Assembly: GCF_027943255.1 (NCBI RefSeq)
Contig: NC_072892.1
Span: 115,585,792 to 115,649,791 of the forward strand
Direction: 5' to 3'
From: Anastrepha obliqua
Taxonomy: Eukaryota > Arthropoda > Insecta > Diptera > Tephritidae
DNA length: 64,000 nt
Program-made: the position numbers and the translations under genes
Part shown: piece after piece, positions 27,733 through 39,785 of the stretch
Layout: each line of letters starts with the position of its first letter
How positions within the stretch are numbered: position 1 is the stretch's first letter
Notes under the pieces: model-generated
What the model saw: only the letters and a program-made list of their open reading frames with translations
What the model was told of the DNA's origin: nothing
Database searches by the model: none

Positions 27733-28945
27733 ACAACTGGGCAAAAGCAAAAGTTTAACGTGACTGCGCAACGTAACGGGAATATGAAATAACTTTTTAT
27801 GCGTTTTTTCTAATCCTCGAAGCAGTTCTGATATGCTCTTTTTAGTATGTCCTTGAGCTCTCTCAGCTATTTGGTTTTTATCTCCTCAATCGTCACAAAA
27901 CGCCGTCCTTTCATGGGTATCTTCAATTTTGGGAATAGGAAAAAAGTCGCAGGGGGGCAAATCTAGTGAATACGGCGGCTGAAGTATGATAACGGTGTTG
28001 TTTTTGGCCAAATAATCTCTCGCAAGCAAGGAAGAGTGGCCACGCTCACTCTCATGATGCAAAAGCCATACATTTTTTTCCACAATTCCGGGCGTTTTTT
28101 TCGTATTGCTTCATGCAAACAGCGCATAACTTCAAAGTAATACTCTTTATTTGTCGTACGACCATAAGAACTCCCGATGCACTATGTCATGGGGTAATCG
28201 AAGAAAACAGTAAGCAAAACCTTGACATTTGATTGAACTTGGCGTGCTTTTTTTGGTCTTGGCTCTCCTTGACTCTTCCATTGGGACGGTTGGGCTTTGG
28301 TTTCGATGTCATAACGATATACCCATGATTTGTCACCAGCTTTGACCCTTTTAGGCAAATCTGGATAATCGTTGTCGTCATTTCACGCGACGTTGTTTTT
28401 GGTAAAAATTCAGCAATTTTGGAACGAATTTCGCTGCCGCACGTTTCATGCCCAAAATTTCCGAAAAGATTGAGTCAACCGATATGCCGACATCTTCAGC
28501 AATTTCTCTAATTGTGATTCGACGATTCTCGATAACAATTTTCTTTATTTTCTTAACATTTTCATCGGTTGTTGATGTGCTAGGGCGTCCAGAGCGAGCG
28601 TCGACATTCACATCTTCTCGACCTTCTGTGAAAAGCTTTTACCACTTGTAAAAATTCCTTTGACTCAGAGCACTCTCACCGTATGCTACTGTCAACATTT
28701 CCAGTATTTTTGAGCACTTAATTCCATTTTTTACACAAAATTTGAGCCACTTCTTTGATCCATGTTTTTCGATAGCAGAAAATCGCCGACACGCAAAACA
28801 TTCGTCTTATTTATGCCTCTCACAATCAAACTAAACGTCCTAATACCGTGAACATAAAAACAAAAAAAAAAAAAAAAAAATATCGTAGTCGAAAGTCGAA
28901 TGCACGTACCTCACGAAATTTTAAAATTCACCTTATTTCTTAAAT
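27733..28945 (-). mobile_element. Full-length but dead mariner (same subfamily as 46472-47703)
   Basis: Decayed terminal repeats are visible at about 28926-28945 (AAATTCACCTTATTTCTTAA) and 27733-27755, giving about 1.2 kb, the mariner size. On the minus strand the transposase shows the N-terminal HTH region (SQRNFYKW, DARSGRPSTSTTDENVKK, NRRITIREIAEDVGIS), GDKSWVYRYD with the first Asp, LLHHESERGHSS where the second catalytic Asp has become Glu, and SLDLPPCDFF with the third. Stops (for example after FYKW) and frameshifts break it. A poly(A)-rich run lies just inside its right end at 28860-28880. Confidence 0.85.
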
Positions 28946-29403
28946 ACAACTTGTACTCGTACACACTTATAGTGAAAGTAAGTATTATTAGCCCATATTC
29001 CTTAAGTTCTCTTGCCTAAAACGGACCAGTCAGTCAGTCCAATTTGGGTTTTTGGGCTTAAGCATGAGGTGCAGTTATAATTTTTTAATATGAAAACTCA
29101 TTTACTATTTTTACAACCTATTTCCGTAGCTTTAGTTTTCTATTATTACTTCATGATAGTTAGATATGTAGCAAAATCCTTGTAATGTGCCCTCACCCTG
29201 GCTAAGAAGTGATCTTCAGCCTCCCTAATGAGCGGTAAAATTTCATTGGCAGACGAATTCTTAACACTACCAGGAGTTCAAGTTATTATTGCTCGGACGT
29301 CTTATTAGGGTCCAGACATAAGCCGGCGATTGCCGCAGAATACAGACTACTGTGAAAAGGCAGTTGATCGTGAACAGCTGGGTAACCAGTGAGTAATGAA
29401 ATA
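28946..29403. other. Spacer
   Basis: A 70-codon minus ORF (29286-29498) overlaps the SINE and is not convincing. Nothing else is seen. Confidence 0.35.
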
Positions 29404-29652
29404 TCCTCCTCCTCATATTTGTGACGTGCGTCTAGATGTTCTTCCACAACATAAGTCGACTCTGAACGGCAAATATTTTTTATGAGGAGCTTTTTCATGG
29501 CAGAAATACACTAACAGGTTTGCCATTGCCTGCCGAGGGGCGACCGCTATTAGAAAAAACTTTTTCTTAATTTTGCTATTTCACCGAGATTCGAACCTAC
29601 GTTCTATAAATGGTAGTCACGCGGGTTGGTGCGTGTCGGCTACGGCGGTCGC
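29404..29652 (-). repeat. tRNA-derived SINE (copy F)
   Basis: Minus-strand copy with the 3' GGCCGAGCT end missing. The other blocks are well preserved: TATGAGGAGCTTTTTCATGG, GCCGAGGGGCGACCGCTATT, the B-box complement AGATTCGAACCTACG and the head ending GGCTACGGCGGTCGC. Confidence 0.87.
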
Positions 29653-30798
29653 TAACTTAGTAATTACAAATTTGTAATTTCCAGAGGATGGTTCCAGTCC
29701 TGTAAAGAAGTTTGTTGATCCCGCGCTTTCCAGCTTGTCAGTGGAATCACTTGATTTTCATCTATGCAATAGCCACATACCCAACACATAATTACTATAT
29801 TTTCCAGAAGCTAAATGGTAGCTTAAGACGTAAATGTCCGCTTAAAGAGAGCTCCAATGGGCGGTTGACTAACTGAAAGAATAAATACATATAACACTTC
29901 AGCCTGAAGTGTATCAGTGTATAATCGGTACGTTGGGATGAAAATTTTGTTTCAAGTGCATATAAAAGATAAGACCCCGTTCACTCATCCAGCTTTGACC
30001 TGCCTCTGTATGAATGTACATATCTGGAATCAATACGGTTATTCCAACTTCTTAATCGACAAGTTTTGCTACGAATTTTCGTCCGACTTAAGCTTTCCTA
30101 GTCATGTGATTGGGAAACAGGCCAAGGCTTGCAGTTAAATTACACTTGGCACTTTTTTGTCCAGTGAGAGTAAATATCTAGCTAGATTTTCTTGGATTGA
30201 AGGCTTATGAGCTTAGAGCTAAATATGATGCATTGATACATCCTAGACATGGTTTTGATGACTGAAGAGGCGAGTTCTTTAACTGGTTGCTGGGCAAAGA
30301 AAGCATGGAGAGATCTCCCTATAGCCAAACATCTTATTTATAACCTTGTTTGAATTTTGGGGTCAAAAGCTAAATGATAATAAACAAGGTAGAAAAGTGA
30401 CTTCTATTGACATATACCCCAGGTACTAAGTCTATTTAGAAGGCATCAGTAAGGATTTTATAATACATAAGCCAAGACTTCGTATGGGGTTTAATCCAAA
30501 ATAAGTGCCTGGCGATATCCGTTTGTGGTGTTTGAAGTTCATCCACGTAGTTGTATCAATGATTAAAGAACACTACTAGTCGTTGTGGAGAAAGTTACCG
30601 TACACCACATGCTGATCCTACTATTAAGATTGACAAACAGAGTTTCGTTTCCAATACAATACCTGTAGATAAGCACTTGCTAAGTGTATATATAAGTGAT
30701 ACCCCTATCCTCCTTCCAATCTTCTCTGTATAGAGGAGAGAGCAACATTTCATTTGTTGTGCTTAGTGGATGATGCATTTCCACTACAGCAAGTGTTG
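29653..30798. other. Unannotated spacer
   Basis: Contains no ORF over 80 codons and no domain I can name. The base composition is less AT-rich than the surroundings around 29700-30500, so decayed transposon sequence is possible. Confidence 0.3.
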
Positions 30799-31114
30799 GT
30801 GGCCGCCGTATCCGAATGGGTTGATTAACATTCGGAATCAAGAGAGAACGTAAGTTCAAATCTCGGTGAAACACAAAAATTAAGAAAAAGTTTTTTCTAA
30901 TAGCGGTCGCCCCTCGGCAGGCAATCACAAACCTCCGTGTGTATTTCGGTCATGAATAAGCTCCTCATAAAAACAAATATCTGCCGTTCGGAGTCGGCTT
31001 GAAACTGTAGGTCCCCCATTTGCGGAACAACATCAAGACGTACCCCACAAATATGTAGAAGGAGGAGCTCGGCCAAACACCCAAAAAGGGTGTACGCGCC
31101 AATTATATATTTTT
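30799..31114 (+). repeat. tRNA-derived SINE, full length (copy G)
   Basis: Plus-strand copy from the GGTGGCCGCCGTATCCGAAT head through the B box (AAGTTCAAATCTCGG, one change) and GGTCGCCCCTCGGCAGGCAA. It ends in GCCAAACACCCAAAAAGGGT and an AATTATATAT tail. It abuts a LINE 3' fragment directly. Confidence 0.9.
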
Positions 31115-31330
31115 GGACCTTTGCACTTTGGCAACGGCGAATATCGCTGGCGATGGAATGATGAGCTGTATGAACTTTACGACGACATAGACATAGCGCA
31201 GCGAATAAAGATCCAGCGGCTACGCTGGTTGGGTCATGTCGTCCAAATGGATACAAACGTTCCGGCTCTGAAAGTATTCGATGCGGTATCAGCTGGTGGT
31301 AGCAGAGGAAGGGGACCTGCATTATCCTTA
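31109..31330 (+). mobile_element. RTE/Craftsman-like non-LTR retrotransposon, C-terminal fragment
   Basis: The translation contains RWRWNDELYELYDDIDIAQR, then IQRLRWLGHVVQMD and GGSRGRG. This is the conserved C-terminal tail of a group of insect LINE reverse transcriptases (RLRWLGHV.RMD). It starts immediately after the SINE tail and lacks everything upstream. Confidence 0.8.
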
Positions 31331-32269
31331 TCCATAGTTAGCAATTACATTTAGTCCGCCAATTGTAACAGAAGTAGTGCACTTCGATGAAAAATATTTA
31401 GTTGAGAAAATATATGCACAGACATACAAAAGTCCATACATATATGCCAGTTTTAGATTAAATAATCATTTGTATCTATTTGTAAGCATAACGAGATTTA
31501 TATTTGCTTACGCTTTGAGCTACGTAAAGCAGCATTCCAAAATTTACATAAATAATCCCAGAATGAAAGAATTTGATTTAAACTACGAGTACAATAAAAC
31601 CGTACACAAATACATACATACGCGTGCCACTTCAAGAACAGCTGTAATAATAGTTAAATTATTATTGTTAATCTTTTCAATTTATTTACTTGATGGTTCT
31701 GATTTAATCAACTCAATTTGAATGCAGACCCTCATAAGTATGTAGATATGCACGGATTGAAGTCATGGCAAAAATAAATCAAGAAATTTAAGTTTGGGTG
31801 CACCCGCACTTTTTACACCCACTGCATCTATTTATATTCCTTTCTAAATGTGATCAATATGGATTGAAGAAATCACATTATTATGATTTGTTATCTAATT
31901 ACAAATTTTAAACGATTCGGAACAGGCTAAGTCATATATGGCCGTTCTGCATGTTGTAATAAACGTGATTTTTAATTTGTATATTTGTCCTCACCACTAT
32001 TAATTCATATACCTACGATTTCTTTTTATACATAATATATTTCAAACACTTTTTAAGAACCTTCTTTATAAATATATTCCACAGAATATATAGGAGTGCT
32101 TGTTTTAAAGGTGTTTCAATTTACATCATGAAAAAATGGATTCGATCATAAAGTTCTTAGCTTATTGTTTTTTATTATTAATTTTTATATAAATATTAAA
32201 GTAAAAACACGACAAAAAATGGAATACAAAAAGTGTTAAAAATTAACAACTCAGTCATGCTATGAACTT
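31331..32269. other. AT-rich spacer
   Basis: A 114-codon ORF (31377-31721) has poor composition for a gene and no domain that I recognise. Nothing else is supported. Confidence 0.3.
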
Positions 32270-32490
32270 TCTTCTGGCCATTCGGCGATAATACTTGACT
32301 TCTTCTTCGTGATTCGCGCGATAACCGTTTACGCGATTTTGGTCGAGCTTAAGAAAGCGCGCCAGTCTTTCTAAATATCTTGCCATACGTTAGGACAGGC
32401 GCGATGAGAGCCTTGTAGAGTGTTACCATGGTTCATCGAGAGATGACTTTACTACTCAATTCACTTTTTGGCAAGAGAGATTCTCCAATA
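32270..32490 (-). mobile_element. Non-LTR retrotransposon fragment (RT thumb region)
   Basis: The minus strand reads SSKVISR then TMVTLYKALIAPVLTYG, the LYK-LI-PVL-YG motif of LINE reverse transcriptases, followed by a deletion. The adjacent CGCGATAACCGTTTACGCGA block resembles 61090-61115 next to another LINE. Confidence 0.6.
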
Positions 32491-32639
32491 ATACTTGACT
32501 ACTTAAGTGATATTAAACCTGTAAATACACCACCTCGTGTATTTAATGACAGAACCAACTGGAAAGAGTTCCACTATTATATTGATGATTAACAAATATT
32601 GATGATAAATCAAAATCAAAATCACAAATCTGATGTTAA

Positions 32640-33755
32640 AAGCGCAATTTGACATTCAAGTTCCACTTTCCACTTCAACGACGTAGTCCTTGAAGCAGCA
32701 ATTAGATCGGCACCAAAGCAAGAAAATGGATCAAATAAAGCAGCAACTGACATTTCTATTAAGAAGCAAATTACGAAAAAGAGAAAGTTAAGAAAAAGAT
32801 GGCAAAAAAATTGATCACTTGACAATAAGCGAAAACTTAACTTAGCTACAAAAATTCTAAAGGATACTTTAATTAAAAGAAATAGCCTAGAAATCGAAAA
32901 TTATTTGAAGAGCTTGACTCCTGATCAAGATACAAACTTCTCTTTATGGAAATGCACTAAAAAATTAACCATTAAGCCATAGGTCGTTAAAAAAGAGGAA
33001 AGGGCGAAATCTTTGGCAAATTTCATCGAAAAAGTTCTGTCAAATGACGAAGAAAAGAAAATCCACAACCAGAATAACTATTCTTTTCTATTCAATTCTA
33101 ATTTTATGAATATAAAAAGGAGGGATATACACGAAATAATAACTTACATATTTCAAAAAAGAAATCTATATATTAATACGGAGAGCAAAATTTTGTCGCA
33201 CCTTTTTTTAGTATTTATAGTCAGAGAAAAAAAAGTAAAACATAAAAAAGCACCCGGATATGACATTATAACAGAGAAAGCATTAGCGGAGCTACCAATA
33301 AAGGCATATACATTTTTGCGAAACCTTTCTAATGTAATATTTCGTTTACTATATTTTCCGAAACTCTGGAAAGTTGCAGAGATTATTGCATTGTCCAAAC
33401 CGGGTAAGGATCCAACTACCGTATCATATCAAAAACCGTAAAATATGAAAACCTGCTCGGAAATTACTGCATGATCGACTATGTGAAATTCTGTACAAAA
33501 AAATTATAATACAGGATCATCTATTTGGGTTTAAAAATTAAACATTCGACTATCGAACAGATGCATAGTTACACATAAAATTCCATCCGACCTTGAAACC
33601 GTCCTTATGTGTGGCAGTATTTTTGGAAATTGCTGAAGCGTTTGACAAGTGTGACACAAAGGCTTACATCACAAAATAAAAACAATACTACCTATTGACT
33701 AAATATCTCATCATAAAAAAACCGACCGAAGTTTCTATATTAAATATGACAATAA
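32640..33755 (+). mobile_element. Jockey-like LINE, 5' part of interrupted copy
   Basis: From 33200 the plus strand encodes an RT start: KHKKAPGYDIITEKALAELP, then YFPKLWKVAEIIALSKPGKD. This continues in shifted frames with IAEAFDK (motif A) and YYLLTKYL. Upstream (32880-33010) is the linker LIKRNSLEIENYLKSLTP. Many stops make it a pseudogene. The mariner at 33756-35010 separates it from the rest of the RT. Confidence 0.75.
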
Positions 33756-35010
33756 TTTTATATTTCGGGATTTGGCAACCCTGGTGTTGCAATGTGGCAA
33801 TTGACAGCTGTATCGCAAAGTTCGACATTTTTTGGCTTTTACGTACTCAGAACGTTTTGAAATACCAGCGCTATTTGTGTTGTTTACAGTAACTTAAAAG
33901 ATTCATCTCGGTCAAAAATGGAATTAAATCGTGAACATTTTCGTGCGTGTATTTCTTACAACTTTCGACGTAGATTAACTTAGCAAGATTGCATGGATGA
34001 ACTTAATTGATTTTTTGGCGATGAAGCTCCATCAAGGACCAGTGTTTATCGATGGTATGGTGAATTCAATCGTAGTCGTAGTTCACTCCAAGACGAATTT
34101 CGTGAAAGTCGTCCAAAATCAGTTGTTGTTCCGAAAACCATTGATGCTGTGCGCGAACTGATATTGCAAAATCGTCATGTGACCTATTGTGAGATTGAGA
34201 CAATCTTAGGCATTAGTGGGACCAGCATACATTCAATATTGCATAAACATTTGACTGACAAAAAAATTTGTCAATTTGTCAATCGCTCAAAAAAAGGCTC
34301 GTGTCGATTGGTCGAAGGAAATGCTCAAAAAATACGATCGCGGGGCTTCGAAACACGTCTATGACATCATGACAAGTGATGAATCATAGATTTACGCGTA
34401 TGAGTCCGAAAGTGAACAGCAGTCGACTGTATGGGTGTTTCAAGATGAGCCAAAGATGAGTGCGCATGAAGCACTTCCAAGCAACTGGTCGTCTGTTTTT
34501 TCGGAAAAACTGGCCATGTCGCAACCGTACCACTAGAACAACGCAGAACAGTAAATTCTGAGTGGTACACAACCATTTGTTTGCCAGTTGTCTTCCAAGA
34601 AATTAGGAAAACCAATCGCCAAAGACGGATCACTCTTCACCGGGACAATGCGAGCTCTCACACATCGGCTCAAGCAACTGCATTTTTGAGCACCCAAAAC
34701 AGCGAATTAATAGGTCGTCCGCCGTATAGTCCTGACTTGGCATCGAATGACTTCTTTTTATTCCCGTACGTAAAAAACAAACTGAGAGGTCAACGTTTTT
34801 CGACACCTGAAGAAGCGGTTGCGGGATTCAGAATGCATGTTTTGGAGGTACCTCATTCAGAGTGGCAAAAGTGCTTCGACAATTGGTTCAAACGCATGCA
34901 AAAGTGTATAGATCTTCATGGAGAATATTTTGAAAAACAATAAAGTGATTTTCGATGATTAAAATTTGTTTTTGTTCTCTAATCCCGAAATATAAAAGGC
35001 ACCCCTCGTA
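33756..35010 (+). mobile_element. Mariner transposon, decayed, inserted in the jockey-like LINE
   Basis: A 17 bp perfect inverted match (TTTTATATTTCGGGATT) occurs at 33756-33772 and, inverted, at 34981-34997. The right end continues to CACCCCTCGTA, but the outer part of the left end is lost. The transposase reads FRRRLT, RTSVYRWYGEFNRSRSSLQD, NRHVTYCEIETILGIS, SDES (first Asp, with the following Trp changed to a stop), ITLHRDNASSH (second Asp) and YSPDLASNDFFLFP (third Asp). It ends KCIDLHGEYFEKQ. At least two frameshifts and several stops inactivate it. Confidence 0.88.
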
Positions 35011-35480
35011 TTGCCATCGGACAAAAGCTTAATTATCGCTACTGAAAATTGCAGCGATACACAAACGGAATGGTTTGATAACTGGTGCCGAAAAATAAAT
35101 GAGGACAAAACCGTACAGATTATATTTACTACCAAAAAAAAAATGTACTGCAGCTCCAATTACAATAAATGGCAAGCCACTTACAATAGAACCAGTCCTT
35201 AAATACCTGGGAATTCACTTGGATTTGAAACGAAATTGGAATTACCACATGAAGCAAAAAGTCAAAGAAAGAAGAACTTCGATAATTTCATTGGTTAGTC
35301 TGCACAAAATCTAAACTTAAAATACAGATTAAGCTTTTGCTATACAAAACAATAATTAAACCAATCTGGTTATATGGGCTACAGGTGTGGGGAATGGCTA
35401 AGAAGACTGATATAGCAAAAATCCAACGACAATAATCGAAGATTCTTCGAGTTTTGACCCTGTACACGAGATATTAAGAG
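35011..35480 (+). mobile_element. Jockey-like LINE, 3' part of interrupted copy
   Basis: The fragment restarts at LPSDKSLIIATEN, the decayed FADD box with its first Asp replaced by Ser. It continues with FDNWCRKINEDKTVQIIFTT and, in other frames, PVLKYLGIHLDLKRNWNYH and TIIKPIWLYGLQVWG. Together with 32640-33755 it is one copy split by a mariner. About 50 residues between the two halves are missing. Confidence 0.78.
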
Positions 35481-38400
35481 ATGTAAGCAATGTTTTTTTT
35501 TCATTTTCTTGTTTTTTATTTTTTTAATTTTTATTTCTTATTAAGTATCTTAAGTGCAAAAAAACATGCCAAATAAGGTAGATTTGCTACCATTATTAGA
35601 TATGCCAGATACTGTGTTAGATATGTCCATCTCATCTGTCGGGTCATCTTCAAATTTTTAACGGGTTCTGTTGGTTTTTTCCTTGTAACAAAGTCTATTA
35701 TTATTAATGACTGTTGCTTTTTCAAGTTGTATATACAAGGTGGCGCACAGTTAATCACCCTATAGAAAAACTTATAATTTTTGCAAATGGCGACGGATGT
35801 CAGTCATATTTGTGGGCTAGACAACTGCAGTATACAAACAGACAATGAATGGAGTGTGTAAAGGTCAAATAAAGAATTCCTCAAAATTAATTTTTTTTAT
35901 TTACAATAGTAAAAAAGTTATTCAAAAGTTTTAATGCATAGTTGGACTTTGTGAGTTCTAAAATGTACTTCTTGCATAATTTTTGAAGGAACATATGTAT
36001 GGATGTATGTATGTATAGTATCGTTACTTAACCTTATTTAATGAGACATTCTTTTAGGAATTATGTATTGCATTTTTGTATTTTTCCTTTTGAGATTCCC
36101 GCAAGAACGAAAAAATCATGTAAAAATTTATTAGTGAACCGTGTTAATTCAAAAACGTTACAAAAAGACTGTGTTTAAGAGAGTAGGGTGTATTTCTAAA
36201 ATTATTGTGATCTTTAATTCTGTGACATAACATAAAAATAGCAAACTTGACTTAAAAACCAAATATTTGGTTTCTCTATCACTGAGGCTGGTAATACCGG
36301 TGGGGGAAATCTGTTGATCTTTATTTAGATCATCTTAACTAATTTCGCACCACTGTATATATATATATTTGTTTTCCCCCGTGGTTTTTAAACCATTATA
36401 ACTCACTTTAAACTTTACTTCAAATTTTAGAATAGACATTAACTAACTTTTTAATGAATGAAAATGTGTTCATTTGCATAAAAATGTAAGCCTTAATTCT
36501 AGAAAATGGCCTTTAGGCACTTAAGCGTTGGGTATAAAGGCAAGAATCTTAATGTAATTGAATATATTTAAGCAAACAATTGCTTGAATTGATGTGAAAA
36601 GCAAAGCACTGCAACAAAGATAGTTCGTAGTAGTGCCATTAAGAAGTGGTGCCATGAGGCGCAAGTCTTTTTCCAATGCTTTTGAATATTATGTATGGGT
36701 GCATAGTCGTATGAGTAATTGGATCTTGTTGCCGATCTCGAATCGCTATTTGTTGATTGCTACGTTGCGATATTTGCTGGATAATATCGCATATTTAGTA
36801 TGAAAATTACACGACAAGCGTAATGTAGGCTTTACCGGAGAGCTTTCATAATGACAGCGCGTTGATAAAAAGAACTTCAGAGGAACCTAAAACAAAATAC
36901 ATTGGAAGTTTGCGCAAAGAAGTGATGTAAAGGTATAATCAACGCAGTGCAGTGAAGTGTGAAAAAAAGGGTGAGGTTTGGAGCTTTTATTCTGCATTTA
37001 CCCACGCTTGTGGCTAGTGTGGTAGTTGCTAAATGTGCGTGGTAAAAGTGACTAAATGGAATTGCGGTACAAAAAAAAACAAAAACAAAAAGTAGGAAGT
37101 GTAAATTAATAATTGCATTAAAATGAAGTAACGGGAAGTGCATGTAACAGAGTTTTTTAATTAATAAAAAACAATTCTTAATTATATTTATTTGCATTAT
37201 TATCCAGTAGCAGCTGCAAGGATTTCCGTTGAGTGATGTAGAAATCAGTTTTGACTATGTGCAAGTGTAGTGAAGAAAATTATGGATGAAATCAACTGTA
37301 AAAAGTCTATATGCATATGTAATACAAGTATAGTCAAGCAAACATATGAAGAATTGAGAAAATAATAAGCGAAATATGTGTTTGAATTATGTGAAATGTA
37401 TCGACTTATGCACCTATAATATGTATGTATGTATAAATATCCGAGTGCTTAGTTTCTTGCAAAATTTTGAATTGAAAGTGCGAGCCGTTATTATGCGCGC
37501 CACATCGAGCAAAGAGAAATAAACGAAAATAATTATGAGCATTGGCGCATTCACAAAAACCAAATCAACTATAGCCTGCAGAACTGAAGTAATAATTATG
37601 AACGTAACGTTGTGAAGTCGTCTTCTGTTTTTATGTAAGTACATAACTAGTGTATTTTACTAAAACTGGCCACCATTGTGCACATTTACAAATAATTAAA
37701 GGTGAAAGGAAATGGAATAGAGATACTCGTAAAAAAACAGCACACAAAACACAAAAAGAAAATAGTTATGCACATACATACATTCATTAAAAAATAGCGA
37801 ACAGCACAACCACAAGAGCCACCAAGTGCCAGCAACTCAAACACCAGTACAGCTCAAGTGCCCTGAGGCACACATACACACATGCACGAGCGCATAGGTA
37901 TGATTAAATGTGGGTTACAAGCGAATGCATATCCTTACATGAATCTATATATTTATGTATATATGTATGAATGTATGTATAAGCATACATACGTACATTT
38001 GTGTGCGCATAGGTTGGAAAATGTCCAAAAGGGCGTGTGTTGCCTTTGCAAATGACGAAAATAGGCGTTTTGCTATTGTTTTTGTGAGGTTGTTTTTTGT
38101 GTGTCTTTTTGCTCTTTGAGAGCTGTTTCTTTCCTTCTTGTAAAGTGTACATTAACACATATGCATTTGGCCACAAGTTTATGTATGTATATAGCTACAT
38201 ACATATGCCTATAGCTTCTATCACCAAGTTTAAGTATTCTTCAGCACCTACAATTACATATACATATGTATGTGTAGACACGCAAATGAAAAAATTATAA
38301 AAGATATAAAATGGATAATGAGCGATTTACTTCTCTTCACGAGTGTGCTAACTAAAACAACAAAATAATGCAAAAAAACAAAACGTATTTATACACTCAA

Positions 38401-38800
38401 GCAGAGAGACAAAGTAAGTGCATACGTCAGTGCAAAAAATCCAACAACTGTGATAACAACAACGAGCATTAGGAACAGCTGCTAAGCTGCCAACAAAAGC
38501 AGTGAGGACACAGCCACAAAACAGAAATTTAGACAACATTATGTATACAGATACTCCCCTAAGAAGTGAAAAAGAGTCAAATAGCAGTTATCTATGTGCA
38601 CTGTATATATATAAATACATGTATTTATGTAAGTTGATGGTTACATGGGCGCTTATGTGTCAGTTTGCTGCTGAAATCTAAATTATCATAGATTTTATTC
38701 ACAAATTCATAGAAGCAACTGTCAAGCCAGTCGGCTAGCCACAATTAAGTGTCATTGGCAACGGTTTTATATAAATACATTTATGCTTATACTCTCATAC
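35481..38800. other. Non-coding region with transposon end and microsatellites
   Basis: At 35739-35765 AAGGTGGCGCACAGTTAATC plus ACCCTATAG recalls the inverse of 25897-25925. From 36600 to 38700 the plus strand is A-rich with CAAC runs and TATGTATG tracts, like a long 5' UTR or conserved intronic DNA. No exon can be defined. Confidence 0.35.
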
Positions 38801-39641
38801 ATATACGCACAAAGAGTTTACAGGGAGCAAAGAGAATATTTACTAGGAGGATATGTGCAGATGAGAATGCCAGTAGACAGACAATAGTTCCCTTAAAGTA
38901 TTAACTATGAGACTCAGCTGGAAAAGCTAACAGTATTTAGTACATGTAGATTTAGGTATTTACACATGTACCGTGTTAAGTTCAGTGTTGCCGGTGTGAT
39001 AATTTATCTTTAATTTCCGGGTTTGTTGTGTTATCAAAATTTTCACAATTATAAGAAGTAAAGAAAAATAATGTTAACCTGGCAAGCAAAATATTTTTGT
39101 AAAAATCTCAATATAAAAATTCATATAATTAGTTTTCAAAAATTAAATATTCGAAAACATAATTGATTGTGTTAATGAACGTTTTGATTGTAATACATTT
39201 GAATTTTCGCTTCACTACCTCACCTTTGTTTTTTTCTAATATAAAGATTATGGCTACTGCATATTTGTTTGCATTTATTTATTTATTGTACAGGTTAATT
39301 AAATAAGCCTAAACAATGCGATTTGAGCACTAGCGAAAAAGCTTATAGGTTTTGTAATATTTATCAAATACCTACTTATCTAAAAGTGCATAAGACAGTA
39401 TCAGATTTAAAAATAGATATTTAGCTTACATAGAAATTTTATAATGTTTTTATGTTAGTGGTATAAACATTTCTTAGTGTTTGTTTTAAATCGTTTTTGC
39501 GTACTTCTTGGCGAATATATTCAAGTTCTGTACAATTATTTAATATATAGATTATGGGAAGTTCATAGGTATTGTGGTAGGAGCAAGTGGATAGCTGAGA
39601 TTTGTCGTAAACTGCCCTTTTAATGTCTTTCTTTAGTTAGT
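38801..39641. other. AT-rich spacer
   Basis: I see nothing that I can support here. Confidence 0.3.
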
Positions 39642-39785
39642 ACATTGGTTGTTGTTATTGTTGTTGTTGTAGCAGCATGAACAATCCCCATACATATACT
39701 GGGAATGCTGCTGAAGTGACAGTCCTTGGCCGTATATAATCCGGGTCGTTCCGGTTACGTAGAACCGACTGTCGTGGGAACGACA
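39642..39785 (+). repeat. Interspersed repeat, same family as 10596-10715
   Basis: A TTGTTGTTGTTGTAGCAGCAT start leads into an ACAATCCCCATACATATACT / GGGAATGCTGCTGAAGTGAC inverted motif. CAGTCCTTGGCCG, CCGGGTCGTTCCGG and CCGACTGTCGTGGGAACGAC follow. The same order occurs inverted at 10596-10715. Unclassified. Confidence 0.6.

Noticed and set aside
31377..31721. 114-codon ORF after the LINE fragment
   Set aside because: AT-rich codon use with no domain, and it is not part of the LINE frame. Probably chance.
36877..37197. 106-codon minus ORF with hydrophobic segments
   Set aside because: Antisense of A-rich DNA, with repeated Phe/Leu/His. No supporting evidence.
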